A DNA stretch of 64,000 nt from NCBI GenBank assembly GCA_013695355.1, contig JACDAQ010000039.1, positions 1-64,000 of the forward strand. Direction: 5' to 3'. The notes below the pieces were generated by a model. That model was not told the DNA's origin. It made no database searches and saw only the letters and a list, made by a program, of their open reading frames with translations. This DNA is from Candidatus Protochlamydia sp. Its GTDB lineage: Bacteria; Chlamydiota; Chlamydiia; Chlamydiales; Parachlamydiaceae. This document shows positions 17,728 to 26,575 of the stretch, piece by piece; the stretch's first letter is position 1; each line of letters opens with the position of its first letter. Both the position numbers and the translations under genes were made by a program.

Positions 17728-19247
17728 CAAATTCAAAAGAAAAAAGCGCTATTTCCCCTACAAGAGAGGAAGATTATCCAGAGTGGTATCAGCAAGTGAT
17801 TAAAGCAGCTGATCTGGCTGAAAACTCACCCGTCAGAGGGTGTATGGTTATCAAGCCATGGGGCTACGGTATTTGGGAAAGCATTCAACGTCAGCTGGAT
17901 GACCGTATAAAAGAAACAGGGCATGAAAATGCTTATTTTCCTCTTTTTATTCCATTAAGCTTTTTCGAAAAGGAGGCTGCCCATGTTGATGGCTTTGCCA
18001 AAGAATGCGCAGTCGTGACCCATCATCGCCTGGAAGAAAAAGATGGGCGCTTGGTTCCTGCAGGGCCATTAGAGGAGCCTCTGGTAGTACGACCGACTTC
18101 TGAGACTATTATCGGCGATTCTTTCTCAAGATGGATTGAATCTTATCGGGATCTCCCGCTCCTGATCAACCAATGGGCTAATGTTGTACGTTGGGAATTG
18201 CGTCCCCGTATATTTCTTAGGACCACAGAATTTCTCTGGCAGGAAGGGCATACTGCGCATGCAACGCATGAAGAAGCGTTAGAAGAAACCCTTAAAATGG
18301 AAGAAGTGTACCGGGCATTTGTAGAAGATGTGCTTGCTATTCCAGTCATCGCAGGGGAAAAGTCTCCTGGAGAGCGTTTTCCAGGAGCTGTCAGTACATT
18401 TACTTTGGAGGCTATGATGCAAGATAGAAAAGCCCTGCAATCATGCACCTCCCATTACTTAGGTCAAAATTTCGCGAAGGCATCTGGCATTCGTTTCAGC
18501 AATAAGGAAGGACAGTTAGAGTATGCCTATACAACTTCCTGGGGAATGACCACGCGCCTGATCGGCAGCCTGATCATGTGCCACGGAGATGATGACGGCT
18601 TACGCCTGCCTCCACGCATTGCGCATAAACAAATTGTCATCATCCCGGTTATTCCCAAGCCTGAATTGGAGAGTTCCATTCTTCAGTATGCCGAGCAAAT
18701 TGCCGCTGAATTACGCAAGCAAACTTTTTATGGAAAAAACATTACTGTGCATATTGATAAAAGAGACAGGCGGGGAGGAGAAAAAAACTGGGAATGGATT
18801 AAAAAAGGGGTCCCTCTGCGCATTGAAGTAGGGCCGCGTGATTTAGAGTCGCAAGCATTGATGATTGCCAGACGAGATAAAGGGCCGAAAGACAAAAAGT
18901 CAGTCCCTTTTAATGAATTTATTTCTCAGGCAGCTTCGATATTGGAAGAGATCCAGCAAAATTATTACCAGCAGGCCAAGTCATTTCTTGAGGCCCATAT
19001 TTATCGGGACATAGAGGACTTTGATCAGTTAAAAGCTTTTTTTACACCTAAAAATGAAGAGAAGCCTGAGATTCATGGGGGATTTGTTTTAGCTAAGTGG
19101 TGCGGAGATGTTCAAACCGAAGAAATGCTCAATGAATTAAAAGTGTCCATTCGATGCTTGCCTGGGAATCAGAGTGGAACTATAGGGACGTGCGTACTCA
19201 CAGGGCGAGAGGCAACTATAGATGCAATTTTTGCCAAATCTTACTAG
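17724..19247 (+). CDS. proS: Prolyl-tRNA synthetase, archaeal/eukaryotic type
   Basis: 507 residues. It charges tRNA-Pro with proline. Class II motifs are clear: RGCMVIKPWGYGIWE near 33, VVRPTSETII near 114 (motif 2 region NVVRWELRPRIFLRTTEFLWQEGHTAH near 153-180) and GSLIMCHGDDDGLRLPP near 277 (motif 3), followed by the anticodon-binding domain (QIVIIPVIPKPE near 299). There is no editing insertion between motifs 2 and 3, and the C-terminal zinc-like extension ends in the TY/SY terminus typical of the archaeal/eukaryotic (ProS type 3) class. Chlamydia, as I recall, uses a longer bacterial-type ProRS with the editing domain, so this may be a different lineage of the enzyme. ATGA overlap with yebC. 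Confidence 0.93.
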   Translation: MTNSKEKSAISPTREEDYPEWYQQVIKAADLAENSPVRGCMVIKPWGYGIWESIQRQLDDRIKETGHENAYFPLFIPLSFFEKEAAHVDGFAKECAVVTHHRLEEKDGRLVPAGPLEEPLVVRPTSETIIGDSFSRWIESYRDLPLLINQWANVVRWELRPRIFLRTTEFLWQEGHTAHATHEEALEETLKMEEVYRAFVEDVLAIPVIAGEKSPGERFPGAVSTFTLEAMMQDRKALQSCTSHYLGQNFAKASGIRFSNKEGQLEYAYTTSWGMTTRLIGSLIMCHGDDDGLRLPPRIAHKQIVIIPVIPKPELESSILQYAEQIAAELRKQTFYGKNITVHIDKRDRRGGEKNWEWIKKGVPLRIEVGPRDLESQALMIARRDKGPKDKKSVPFNEFISQAASILEEIQQNYYQQAKSFLEAHIYRDIEDFDQLKAFFTPKNEEKPEIHGGFVLAKWCGDVQTEEMLNELKVSIRCLPGNQSGTIGTCVLTGREATIDAIFAKSY

Positions 19248-19274
19248 GTTCGAATAGGACACTTTTCTAGATTG

Positions 19275-19883
19275 CTAAAATGCGCCAACTACGTCCAATG
19301 CATTATATAAGAGATCGGAAATCATTTGAGATCCTGTATTGTTTGGATGAACCCAATCAGGAGAATGAGCCAGGACGGCCGGACCAAGTAGCATCGTAGG
19401 ATAGCAGTTAAAAGCTGTGATCAGAGCAGAGTAGGTTCCCGCAAGAGCTGTATTATACGCGGGAAAAAAAGAGCAGGTGATCCCACCTAAAATTACTCTT
19501 TTACAATTCCCTGTTGCCCTTTTGAATGCATTAGAGAAATTGGAAGTTAAATGGTTTTTAAGCTGTGCATTTGTCCATCCACTCATTAACGCAAGTCCGC
19601 AATCATTGATTCCTATAAAATAAATAATATAATCCGGTTTTTCCTGAGTGATTAACGTCATTGTAATTTGAAAAAGAGTGTCTGTATAAGCGCTGCCATA
19701 CGACCTATTGATTATCTCAACATCCTTACCTTCAAAAGTCAATCTCTCTATTAATTGATCCACGTATCCGTTGCCTGGAGTTGCCCCTACTCCAAGAGAA
19801 ATTGAATCGCCTATAATTGCAACTTTTATTGTAGCGAAAAGACACATTGGCATTAAAAAAAATATTCCGATTAAAAATTTCAT
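19275..19883 (-). CDS. Exported SGNH/GDSL-type hydrolase
   Basis: 202 residues. An N-terminal hydrophobic signal (1-17) is followed directly by block I VAIIGDSISLG with nucleophile Ser27, block III IYFIGINDCG near 88-97 with the oxyanion Asn, and block V PDWVHPN near 182 with the catalytic Asp/His pair. The family covers esterases, lipases and acyl-thioesterases such as TesA/arylesterase; here the target is probably a lipid or glycan ester in the envelope. Monocistronic, convergent with proS, with a 27-base gap between the stops. Confidence 0.85.
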   Translation of the reverse strand: MKFLIGIFFLMPMCLFATIKVAIIGDSISLGVGATPGNGYVDQLIERLTFEGKDVEIINRSYGSAYTDTLFQITMTLITQEKPDYIIYFIGINDCGLALMSGWTNAQLKNHLTSNFSNAFKRATGNCKRVILGGITCSFFPAYNTALAGTYSALITAFNCYPTMLLGPAVLAHSPDWVHPNNTGSQMISDLLYNALDVVGAF

Positions 19884-20210
19884 AGATCTCCTAAAGGGTT
19901 ATTCTTTACCCTACATTAATAGCCAATATTCTTCCAAATGCAGTTTATGTTTTCATCCGTATATATTCCAAAAGCGACTATATAAAAGAGAATTGTTGCG
20001 TTTTTTTTATTAAAGGATTTAATAATTCAAAGCGGCAAGAAGTTTTTTTGGATGTGGCAAATGGTGGTGATTCTGACAGTGAGAGAAGTCACTATTAATG
20101 TTATTTTCAAAAATAATTAATTCCCATAGGTACACTTGTGAAAAAAAATAAGCCCTTTCCTAAAATAGAAAAGGGCTTTATTAATCTTTTCAGACAATAA
20201 GGCAAGCTTA
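19884..20210. other. Intergenic region with one terminator
   Basis: 327 bases. Apart from the terminator hairpin at 20150-20178 I see no gene, repeat or clear promoter; the segment near 20000-20100 has no useful open frame. Confidence 0.5.
20141..20178 (-). terminator. Intrinsic terminator for the gene at 20211-20552
   Basis: Read on the minus strand, AAGCCCTTTTC and GAAAGGGCTT form a stem with a short loop, followed by a run of eight T (with one A before it). This is a textbook rho-independent terminator, about 30 bases past the stop of the 113-residue gene. Confidence 0.85.
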
Positions 20211-20552
20211 TTAATAACCTTGGCGTTCTAGATCCACCAAAATCATCGATGAACAATGTTTCTTTTTAACAATTTGGAAAATTTCAAAAGAAGCATCTTT
20301 AATTTTCATTGCGTCATTGAATGCTTCTTGATACGTTTGACTGGAATTAGAATATCTATTATCTAAATATAAATCACTTGCATCAGCGGCTTTTTGGGTT
20401 GCACTAAGAGAATTAGACCATGCTAACAAAAGTTCAGTGATCTTATTGTCTGTAAGTAAACTATTTTCTTTAGGTGTAATCTTTATTGTGTCGCCAATTT
20501 TAACACCATAATTTTTTAGCGCAATACTAGGACTAATTTCAATTGGACCCAT
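20211..20552 (-). CDS. Hypothetical protein, 113 residues
   Basis: No family recognised. The N-terminus has a compact hydrophobic start (MGPIEISPSIALKNYGVKIG), then KITPKEN, then a mostly helical body (SLSATQKAADASDLYLD; EAFNDAMKIKDASFEIFQIVKKK). No signal peptide. AAAGGAG eight bases upstream of the ATG and a strong terminator downstream support it as a real single gene. A type III secretion chaperone or effector is possible by size only. Confidence 0.6.
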   Translation of the reverse strand: MGPIEISPSIALKNYGVKIGDTIKITPKENSLLTDNKITELLLAWSNSLSATQKAADASDLYLDNRYSNSSQTYQEAFNDAMKIKDASFEIFQIVKKKHCSSMILVDLERQGY

Positions 20553-20697
20553 GTTATACTCCTTTTTTTTTAAAATTACAATTTATATTGTATCAAATTT
20601 AATGTTTTACTTCAAACAATATAATTTTCACATTTAATTTGAAATTGTTTATTTTACAAAATCAGGAGTATTTATTAAACAAAGAATTTTTCAACTA

Positions 20698-21018
20698 TTA
20701 ACGCACGTAAATCCAATGATTTTGAATGGCTGCCCGTTCTGAAAGCGCTTCTTTTGCCTTTATAGGGTCTCTGATGTTAGTTAAGGCCAAATTTAATTTT
20801 TCATCCAACATTTTCTTTTCACTTTGAAGCTGTTCCCATATAGGCGGAGAATAATTGTTGGGATTTTCAGCATAATCTTGCAATTCCTCGGAAGTTAGGC
20901 CCAGCTCTTTTAAAAGTTCCTGGTAATCATCTTCCAACTTTTCCATGCCGATGGATAATTCTTGCATTTTTAGTTGAGTATTCTGAATTTTTTCTTCAAG
21001 AGCTTTTTTTAAAGACAT
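20698..21018 (-). CDS. Coiled-coil hypothetical protein, 106 residues
   Basis: A short protein with heptad-like patterning over residues 1-40 (LKKALEEKIQNTQLKMQELS, then IGMEKLEDDYQELLKELG) and a second helix at 64-95. An AGGAG precedes the ATG. No membrane segment or signal. It could be a small chaperone or structural coiled coil; no family recognised. It stands between the 113-residue gene and terC on the same strand. Confidence 0.55.
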   Translation of the reverse strand: MSLKKALEEKIQNTQLKMQELSIGMEKLEDDYQELLKELGLTSEELQDYAENPNNYSPPIWEQLQSEKKMLDEKLNLALTNIRDPIKAKEALSERAAIQNHWIYVR

Positions 21019-21132
21019 ATAAAACTCCTAATTAATATATATAATATTTTAAACTTAATTTGAATTACATGCAAGTAATAAACTTAATAGAAAGGAGCAG
21101 GGGAATCATGTTTGTAAGCCATTATCCTCATT

Positions 21133-22074
21133 CTATCTGGCCTTCGGAATATTTTCATCATTTACTAATGGCCATAGATAAGATCCGATAATGGCCAGAG
21201 TAAGCAAACTAACGAGTATCCCCAGGGCCAAAATAGTCGGGATGTGGAAAACATTTGCCAAAAGCATTTTAATGCCAATAAAAACCAATATAACAGAGAG
21301 GGCATAGTGCAGCAGATAGAACCTTTTCATCATTCCTTCCAGCACAAAAAATAGCGAACGGAGTCCAAGTATAGCAAAGACATTAGAAGTATAAACGATA
21401 AAGGGATCAGTCGTAATTCCTAATATGGCAGGGATTGAATCAAGTGCGAATATCAGATCTGCAATTTCAATCAGGAGAACAACCAGAAAAAGGGGAGTGG
21501 CGGTCCATCTTTCTCCTACCTGAACAAAAAATGCCTGACCGTGATAATCGGGGGTAACACCAATCGTCGAATGAACCAGGCGGTAAAGGCGGTTCTCTTC
21601 CAATTTTAATTTAGTCTCTTTTGAAAAGGCCATTCTCAAACCTGTATACACTAAAAACAGCCCAAAAAGATAAAAAGTCCATGAGAAATGCTCTACCAAA
21701 GCAATGCCACCCCATATAAGAAGGCCTCTCATAACAATTGCTCCCAATACACCATAAAATAACACGCGATGTTTACAATCGTCCGGTACTTTAAAATGGG
21801 AAAATATCAGTAGAAAAATAAATAAATTATCAACGCTTAAAGATTCTTCAAGAAGATATCCAGTTAAAAAGTTTAAGGCATATTCAAATCCGAACCGATA
21901 GTAGAGCCAGCCGTTAAAACATAAGGCTAAAGTAATCCAGCACAAGGACGTTATGATAGCTTCCTTAAATTTTATCGCATGAGGATTTCGATAAAATAGC
22001 CATAGGTCAAATGCCAGAAGGAAAAAAATGACGCTGTTAAAAAGGATCCAATGAATAAGTTCTACTGGCACCAT
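21133..22074 (-). CDS. TerC-family integral membrane protein
   Basis: 313 residues with about nine membrane segments. Family marks are the acidic motif LLEESLSVDNLFIF near 76-89 and the second one IADLIFALDSIPAILGIT near 203-220, both in membrane helices and thought to bind divalent metal. TerC/Alx relatives export manganese or support metal loading of exported proteins. It ends the minus-strand unit that begins with the M16 protease, 14 bases downstream of it. Confidence 0.9.
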   Translation of the reverse strand: MVPVELIHWILFNSVIFFLLAFDLWLFYRNPHAIKFKEAIITSLCWITLALCFNGWLYYRFGFEYALNFLTGYLLEESLSVDNLFIFLLIFSHFKVPDDCKHRVLFYGVLGAIVMRGLLIWGGIALVEHFSWTFYLFGLFLVYTGLRMAFSKETKLKLEENRLYRLVHSTIGVTPDYHGQAFFVQVGERWTATPLFLVVLLIEIADLIFALDSIPAILGITTDPFIVYTSNVFAILGLRSLFFVLEGMMKRFYLLHYALSVILVFIGIKMLLANVFHIPTILALGILVSLLTLAIIGSYLWPLVNDENIPKAR

Positions 22075-22088
22075 AGGGATTACTTCAT

Positions 22089-25000
22089 TTACTTAATGTG
22101 GGTGTAATTGCTTAAACGTTTTAAATCCTGAGGTGTTTTTAGCAAAATATAGCGCAAGTTTTTAAGGGAAGAACTATCTCCTTTAATCATAATAGCTACC
22201 CGCTTTTTATTCTCTTTTCCCAAAAATTGTACAGCTATTTCTAAGAATTCTTCATAATTTAAGTCGATAAAGCCTTGAATGCGTTTATCAATCCAGTCAA
22301 AGTCACCGTCATATTTAAAAGCCAGACGTTTCAAAAGCTCTCCCATGTCATAAAGATTTTGCGGAGCTTTTTTTATTTTTTCAAGAAGGGCTGCCCGGAT
22401 GACTTCAAATTTTTCCCGGCTTAGGTCATTGGCAGACATTTCCCTCAGAAAAGATTCAATGAATAGTTCGAAGCGAGCAAGAAGGTCTTTTGGATCGTGG
22501 CTGTTGGATTGAACTGCAAAAATGGTGAAAAGATGCTTGTCTAGTTCTTCTGCGGTATTATATAGAAGATAGCCTGTTTGCTGTTTAGTCCTCAGGGTTG
22601 AATAAAATGAACTTCCCATGGCCTGGGAAAGAATTTGTTGAGCAGCCCTTGTTTTAAATGAAAAAAGCACATCTTCAATGGCCAAAACCAGAGCATGGGC
22701 AGGTGCTTCAATATTAACTTTAATTGAATAGGGGCCAGTGTCGGGTAATACCAGGATTCTTTCTACAAACCTTTCTTTTTCAGGAAATATCTGACTCCCT
22801 AAGGCTGACTGCAATTTATTCCACAGTTGTAGGGCATGTGATTCTTCATTATTGCCATAAAGGATACCCCTGACGTATGTTTGATTAAACAACAGATCTG
22901 CATAAGCTTCATACTGCCTGAAAGTCACAGGCGCCAGAGCTTGAGCTTTCTGCGTGTACGAAGCGTAGGATTGGTGTATCAAACATTTAAATGTTTCTAC
23001 GGCCTGATCAAGGGCATTTTCTTTGCTAAAATTTTGATATCCTCTCATTAATTGATTTTTATAAAGTAAAAATTCGGGTTCGGAAGGTTTACATGATTTA
23101 AGTTTAGATAAAATTTCATCAAATAAGACTTCGGCTTTGTCGCTATATCCTTTTATTGTAAGCAAGATCCCTTGCTCTTCCTGGGTAATCTCATATTCAA
23201 GATCAGCTAAAGAGGCGGGGTAATAAAAGGGGTTTAAATTCTCTTCCAGGCATTTCAAATAGAGGTCTGTTAATACTGAAAGAGAAGCACTTTCCTTATT
23301 GATCAAAGGGCTCTGGATTTCAAACATCCAAACAATATTAGGAATACGGAAATTTTTATCTTTATCAAAATAAATAAGCCCTTGCTCCGTCTCAATCAAT
23401 TTGGAAGGATGGGGGATCGAAGGTTCTGCTTTTTGATCAGCTGAAAGCGGCAGAACGGCGAGGTGTTGAGGAATAAAGGGATTGGGAACAGGAAGATGAA
23501 GATCGGGGTCAATGGGAGCCTCGTTCCATTTTTCTAATTGTTCCGGAGAAATTTTTTTATGATGATATGAGACTCCTATCCACGCTTCTCTCTTTTCAAG
23601 TTCAACTGGAAGCTCGGATGGTTTAGCAATGACCGTAATGGCAGCCTGCTTAGGCGTCAGGTATGAGAGAAAAGTTTGAATGCTTTTAGGGTTGAAAGTA
23701 GTAGGAATCCATTTATTTTCCGGAAATGCTGCTAAATCTCCCCGGACGCGCAATCCTCCCATCGTCATTAGATACTCAAAAGGATCTTCCTGAGGCTGAA
23801 ATTGATATTTTAAAATGGCTATTTTTTTAACTTCGTCAAATAAATAACCAGGGAATTCTTTTTCTTTTAACATTTTAATCGCCTGAAAGCACCTTTCAAT
23901 CACTTTGTTGACTTCTTTCAGTCCTTCTTCGGTCAGTTCAACACGCATGGTTAGAATCAAGGCCTCTGATCCAAGACGATGCCCTCCGCACATGATACCC
24001 TCGGCAAGATGATCTTTTTTTAATGAAGCGAGCAGGCTTCCTTCCCCTTCATGCCCCAAAATATAGCATAGAACCGATTCATTTTTAAATTCATCTTCGG
24101 AGTCTAAAGAAGCGGGGATTTCCCAAGTCAGTCGAAGAGAACGAAGATCCCGTATAGGCTCTATATAAGTAAGTTCCTGCTGGATCCCATCATTTAAGAT
24201 AGGGAGAGTGACTTTTAAAGGGTGCCGTTTGGAATTAGGAATTTGACTGAAGTCCTGAATAGTCCATGATTTTAGTGTGTCTAAAGGAGCTGATCCATAG
24301 ACAATTAATCGCATTAAGTTGGCGCTGTAGTGGTTATGGTACCAATCTTTTAAAACTGCCTGAGAAACTTTTGAAAGAGTGGCAGAGTTGCCGGCGCTGA
24401 AGCGATGATAGGGGTGGCGTGGATTGCTAATTTCTTTCTGGACATAGATCGCCCGGTATTCATCATTGTTGATATTTTTAGCGTATTCCTGATCAATCGC
24501 CTGCAGCTCTCTCCCAACTCCCGAAGGATTAAACAGAGGAGCTTTAAAAAAAGAAGCAAAGCGGTCAAGACCTTCTTGAAAGGCTTGATTATTGATTGTG
24601 AATAAATAAAGAGTATAGTCATTTGTAGTATAAGCGTTAGATTTGCCTCCATTAGACCTAATATATTGGTCATAGTCCGATTCAATGGGGTATTTTTCTG
24701 TACCCAGGAAAAGCATATGTTCAAGGAAATGGGCAAGGCCAGGGTATTCATCGGGGTCGTCCCAGCTTCCGGCCTGCACTGTCAATACGGCACCGGATTG
24801 AACAGCCTGTGGATCTGAAATAATATAGGCCTCCAATCCGTTAGCCAGGCGGATTTTAGCAGTTTGTCTTTGATTAAAAGCGGGGGTAAGGATAGGGATT
24901 TTGCTTTTTTCTTCAATTTCAACTAACCCTTCCTGACAGAAAAGGGATTGGTGAAATGTAACTGCTATGAAAGCAACTGACCAAAGCCATATTGGTAACT

Positions 25001-25154
25001 GGTCGCAAAGATTTTTGGCATACCTTCTAAGCTTAAAATCCTGGGCGTAGTATAAAGCGGCCCCTATTGAAAATATTAACTGCCCTATGATGTGCCAATT
25101 GCTAGAGTTTTCAAGCTCAAATTTACCGTTAAATTTATTTTTACACTCAAACAT
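22089..25154 (-). CDS. Insulinase/pitrilysin-type M16 metalloprotease, exported
   Basis: 1021 residues, the size of full two-domain pitrilysin-type M16A enzymes. A hydrophobic segment at about 54-72 looks like a signal or anchor; the preceding 50 residues may be over-extended, since I see no stronger start. The inverted zinc site HFLEH lies at 142-146 with the third ligand in ELQAIDQEY near 220. The C-terminal homologous half (DTGPYSIKVNIEAPAHALVL near 790, LRTKQQTGYLLY near 845) completes the clamshell that encloses small peptides. Chlamydia has this protease (ptr) close to plsB and rng, as here. Upstream of terC on the same strand. Residue positions after 300 are estimates. Confidence 0.92.
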   Translation of the reverse strand: MFECKNKFNGKFELENSSNWHIIGQLIFSIGAALYYAQDFKLRRYAKNLCDQLPIWLWSVAFIAVTFHQSLFCQEGLVEIEEKSKIPILTPAFNQRQTAKIRLANGLEAYIISDPQAVQSGAVLTVQAGSWDDPDEYPGLAHFLEHMLFLGTEKYPIESDYDQYIRSNGGKSNAYTTNDYTLYLFTINNQAFQEGLDRFASFFKAPLFNPSGVGRELQAIDQEYAKNINNDEYRAIYVQKEISNPRHPYHRFSAGNSATLSKVSQAVLKDWYHNHYSANLMRLIVYGSAPLDTLKSWTIQDFSQIPNSKRHPLKVTLPILNDGIQQELTYIEPIRDLRSLRLTWEIPASLDSEDEFKNESVLCYILGHEGEGSLLASLKKDHLAEGIMCGGHRLGSEALILTMRVELTEEGLKEVNKVIERCFQAIKMLKEKEFPGYLFDEVKKIAILKYQFQPQEDPFEYLMTMGGLRVRGDLAAFPENKWIPTTFNPKSIQTFLSYLTPKQAAITVIAKPSELPVELEKREAWIGVSYHHKKISPEQLEKWNEAPIDPDLHLPVPNPFIPQHLAVLPLSADQKAEPSIPHPSKLIETEQGLIYFDKDKNFRIPNIVWMFEIQSPLINKESASLSVLTDLYLKCLEENLNPFYYPASLADLEYEITQEEQGILLTIKGYSDKAEVLFDEILSKLKSCKPSEPEFLLYKNQLMRGYQNFSKENALDQAVETFKCLIHQSYASYTQKAQALAPVTFRQYEAYADLLFNQTYVRGILYGNNEESHALQLWNKLQSALGSQIFPEKERFVERILVLPDTGPYSIKVNIEAPAHALVLAIEDVLFSFKTRAAQQILSQAMGSSFYSTLRTKQQTGYLLYNTAEELDKHLFTIFAVQSNSHDPKDLLARFELFIESFLREMSANDLSREKFEVIRAALLEKIKKAPQNLYDMGELLKRLAFKYDGDFDWIDKRIQGFIDLNYEEFLEIAVQFLGKENKKRVAIMIKGDSSSLKNLRYILLKTPQDLKRLSNYTHIK

Positions 25155-25449
25155 GATAATTTTTTCCTGAATGAAATTTAGGTTATTATGCCTAATAAGG
25201 AAAAAAAATTATAGAAAATATTTTTATAGCTTTTGTGCGAGAGGGAAGGGCTGTGTTAAAAGAAGTAAGATCCACGGGTTTCTTACAGCCTCATCCCAGA
25301 GGTACTGCATTAAAACATAGGGATAAAATTCGTTAGCTTGAATGGGTAGGGAAGGAGAATTAATATTTCTTCTCACTATTGTTTATCCTACCCATCTTGG
25401 GCTAAGACCTATTTAAATCACATTAATTAATGCTATTCACCTATTATGT

Positions 25450-26448
25450 TCAGGCAACGGCATTTTTAGCTTCTTCGTATGAATATAGAGGCTTGGAAAC
25501 ATGATCGACTACCTTTATACCTGAAGCGGCCTCCCTTCCTTGAACCTCTGTTGACCAGTCAATGTTAAGCTCGCTTCTTGGAATAGTAATTTCTCGGCTA
25601 TAAACAATATACTGAGGATTTGTATCCTTGATATTTTGATTTTGCATTAAATTATCTGTTTTTTCTAATTGGGCTAATGCAAAATCGACTTTAATAGTCA
25701 ATTTTACCTCATCAGGATCTGTGGCATCAAGACGAAATTCTAATAAATGCTCTGGAAACATGCCTAATCCAAAAACCATTTGCTGATCATCCGAATATTT
25801 GGCCATTAAATTGCCTAAAGCATCTGCAAGGGTACCCTGATTCATTACAAGAGAAATATTTTTAAAACCTTGCACTCCTAAATTACTTTCCATTTTTTTG
25901 CAGGCATCATATTGAAATTCAGATTTTGTTCTTTCCTCTTTTTTCAATAAGAGCTCCCCATTCCAAGAAATATTGGACCTTGATAAATCCTTATAAAATT
26001 GTTCGTTGACGTATAACGTCTCCCCTCCCTTTATAATTGGGACCTCTTTAATGGAGATTTCTTTACCAGATAAGCTATTATAAATAGCCTGTTTGCCGGA
26101 AGGACTATCTTTAATATCTACTTGACTCTCCTTGCTTGTAAAAAACGAAAAAATTTTTGATAAAATTTTGGCAATTTTGCTCAAAAAGCCCTCATTACCC
26201 CTTTCGAGAGGTTTGGTTGAATTCTCCAAATGTTTTGAAACATTAGAAAAAAATGAACTAATAGTCTCTTTTGTGGACTTAAATAAATCTGAAGCTTTTT
26301 CTTTTGAACCTTCCTCAAATTTTACATTGACTCTATGGTTTTTTATGTTCCCTGTCTCCTTAGCTTGAACTGAAGCTTCGGGCAGGCCTTGCTGTTCTAA
26401 AGGATAAGATGCACCTGAGTTCACTGAGTTTGAACTTGTTTTATCCAT
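25450..26448 (-). CDS. Hypothetical protein, 332 residues, possible secreted effector
   Basis: No family recognised. The N-terminal 40 residues are rich in Ser, Asn and Gln with no signal peptide, the sort of composition seen at type III secretion signals. Residues 50-110 are helical with an amphipathic/hydrophobic patch (TISSFFSNVSKHLEN; LSKIAKILSKIFSFF). The C-terminal 200 residues look like a compact mixed alpha/beta domain (VKLTIKVDFALAQLEK; QYIVYSREITIPRSEL). It sits between two M16-family genes but shows no relation to them. Effector status is inference. Confidence 0.55.
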   Translation of the reverse strand: MDKTSSNSVNSGASYPLEQQGLPEASVQAKETGNIKNHRVNVKFEEGSKEKASDLFKSTKETISSFFSNVSKHLENSTKPLERGNEGFLSKIAKILSKIFSFFTSKESQVDIKDSPSGKQAIYNSLSGKEISIKEVPIIKGGETLYVNEQFYKDLSRSNISWNGELLLKKEERTKSEFQYDACKKMESNLGVQGFKNISLVMNQGTLADALGNLMAKYSDDQQMVFGLGMFPEHLLEFRLDATDPDEVKLTIKVDFALAQLEKTDNLMQNQNIKDTNPQYIVYSREITIPRSELNIDWSTEVQGREAASGIKVVDHVSKPLYSYEEAKNAVA

Positions 26449-26575
26449 AATAAGCCTTTGTTATTGTTATTATAAATAATATTATAACAATTATCATAAT
26501 TATTATTTCATTCCTCTATCATGTGCAAAAACTGTGCCAGCTTTAAAAGTGGCCGCAAAGCCCCTTTTATAAATA

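Noticed and set aside
18143-18448. 101-codon minus-strand frame inside proS
   Set aside because: Antisense shadow of a highly conserved gene.
19248-19262. GGTTCGAATAGG resembling a tRNA T-arm
   Set aside because: The flanking bases do not pair as a T-stem and there is no acceptor or anticodon arm.
25342-25395. ATGGGTAGG / CCTACCCAT inverted repeat below the 332-residue gene
   Set aside because: The arms are short, the loop is long, and no T-run follows, so no function can be supported.
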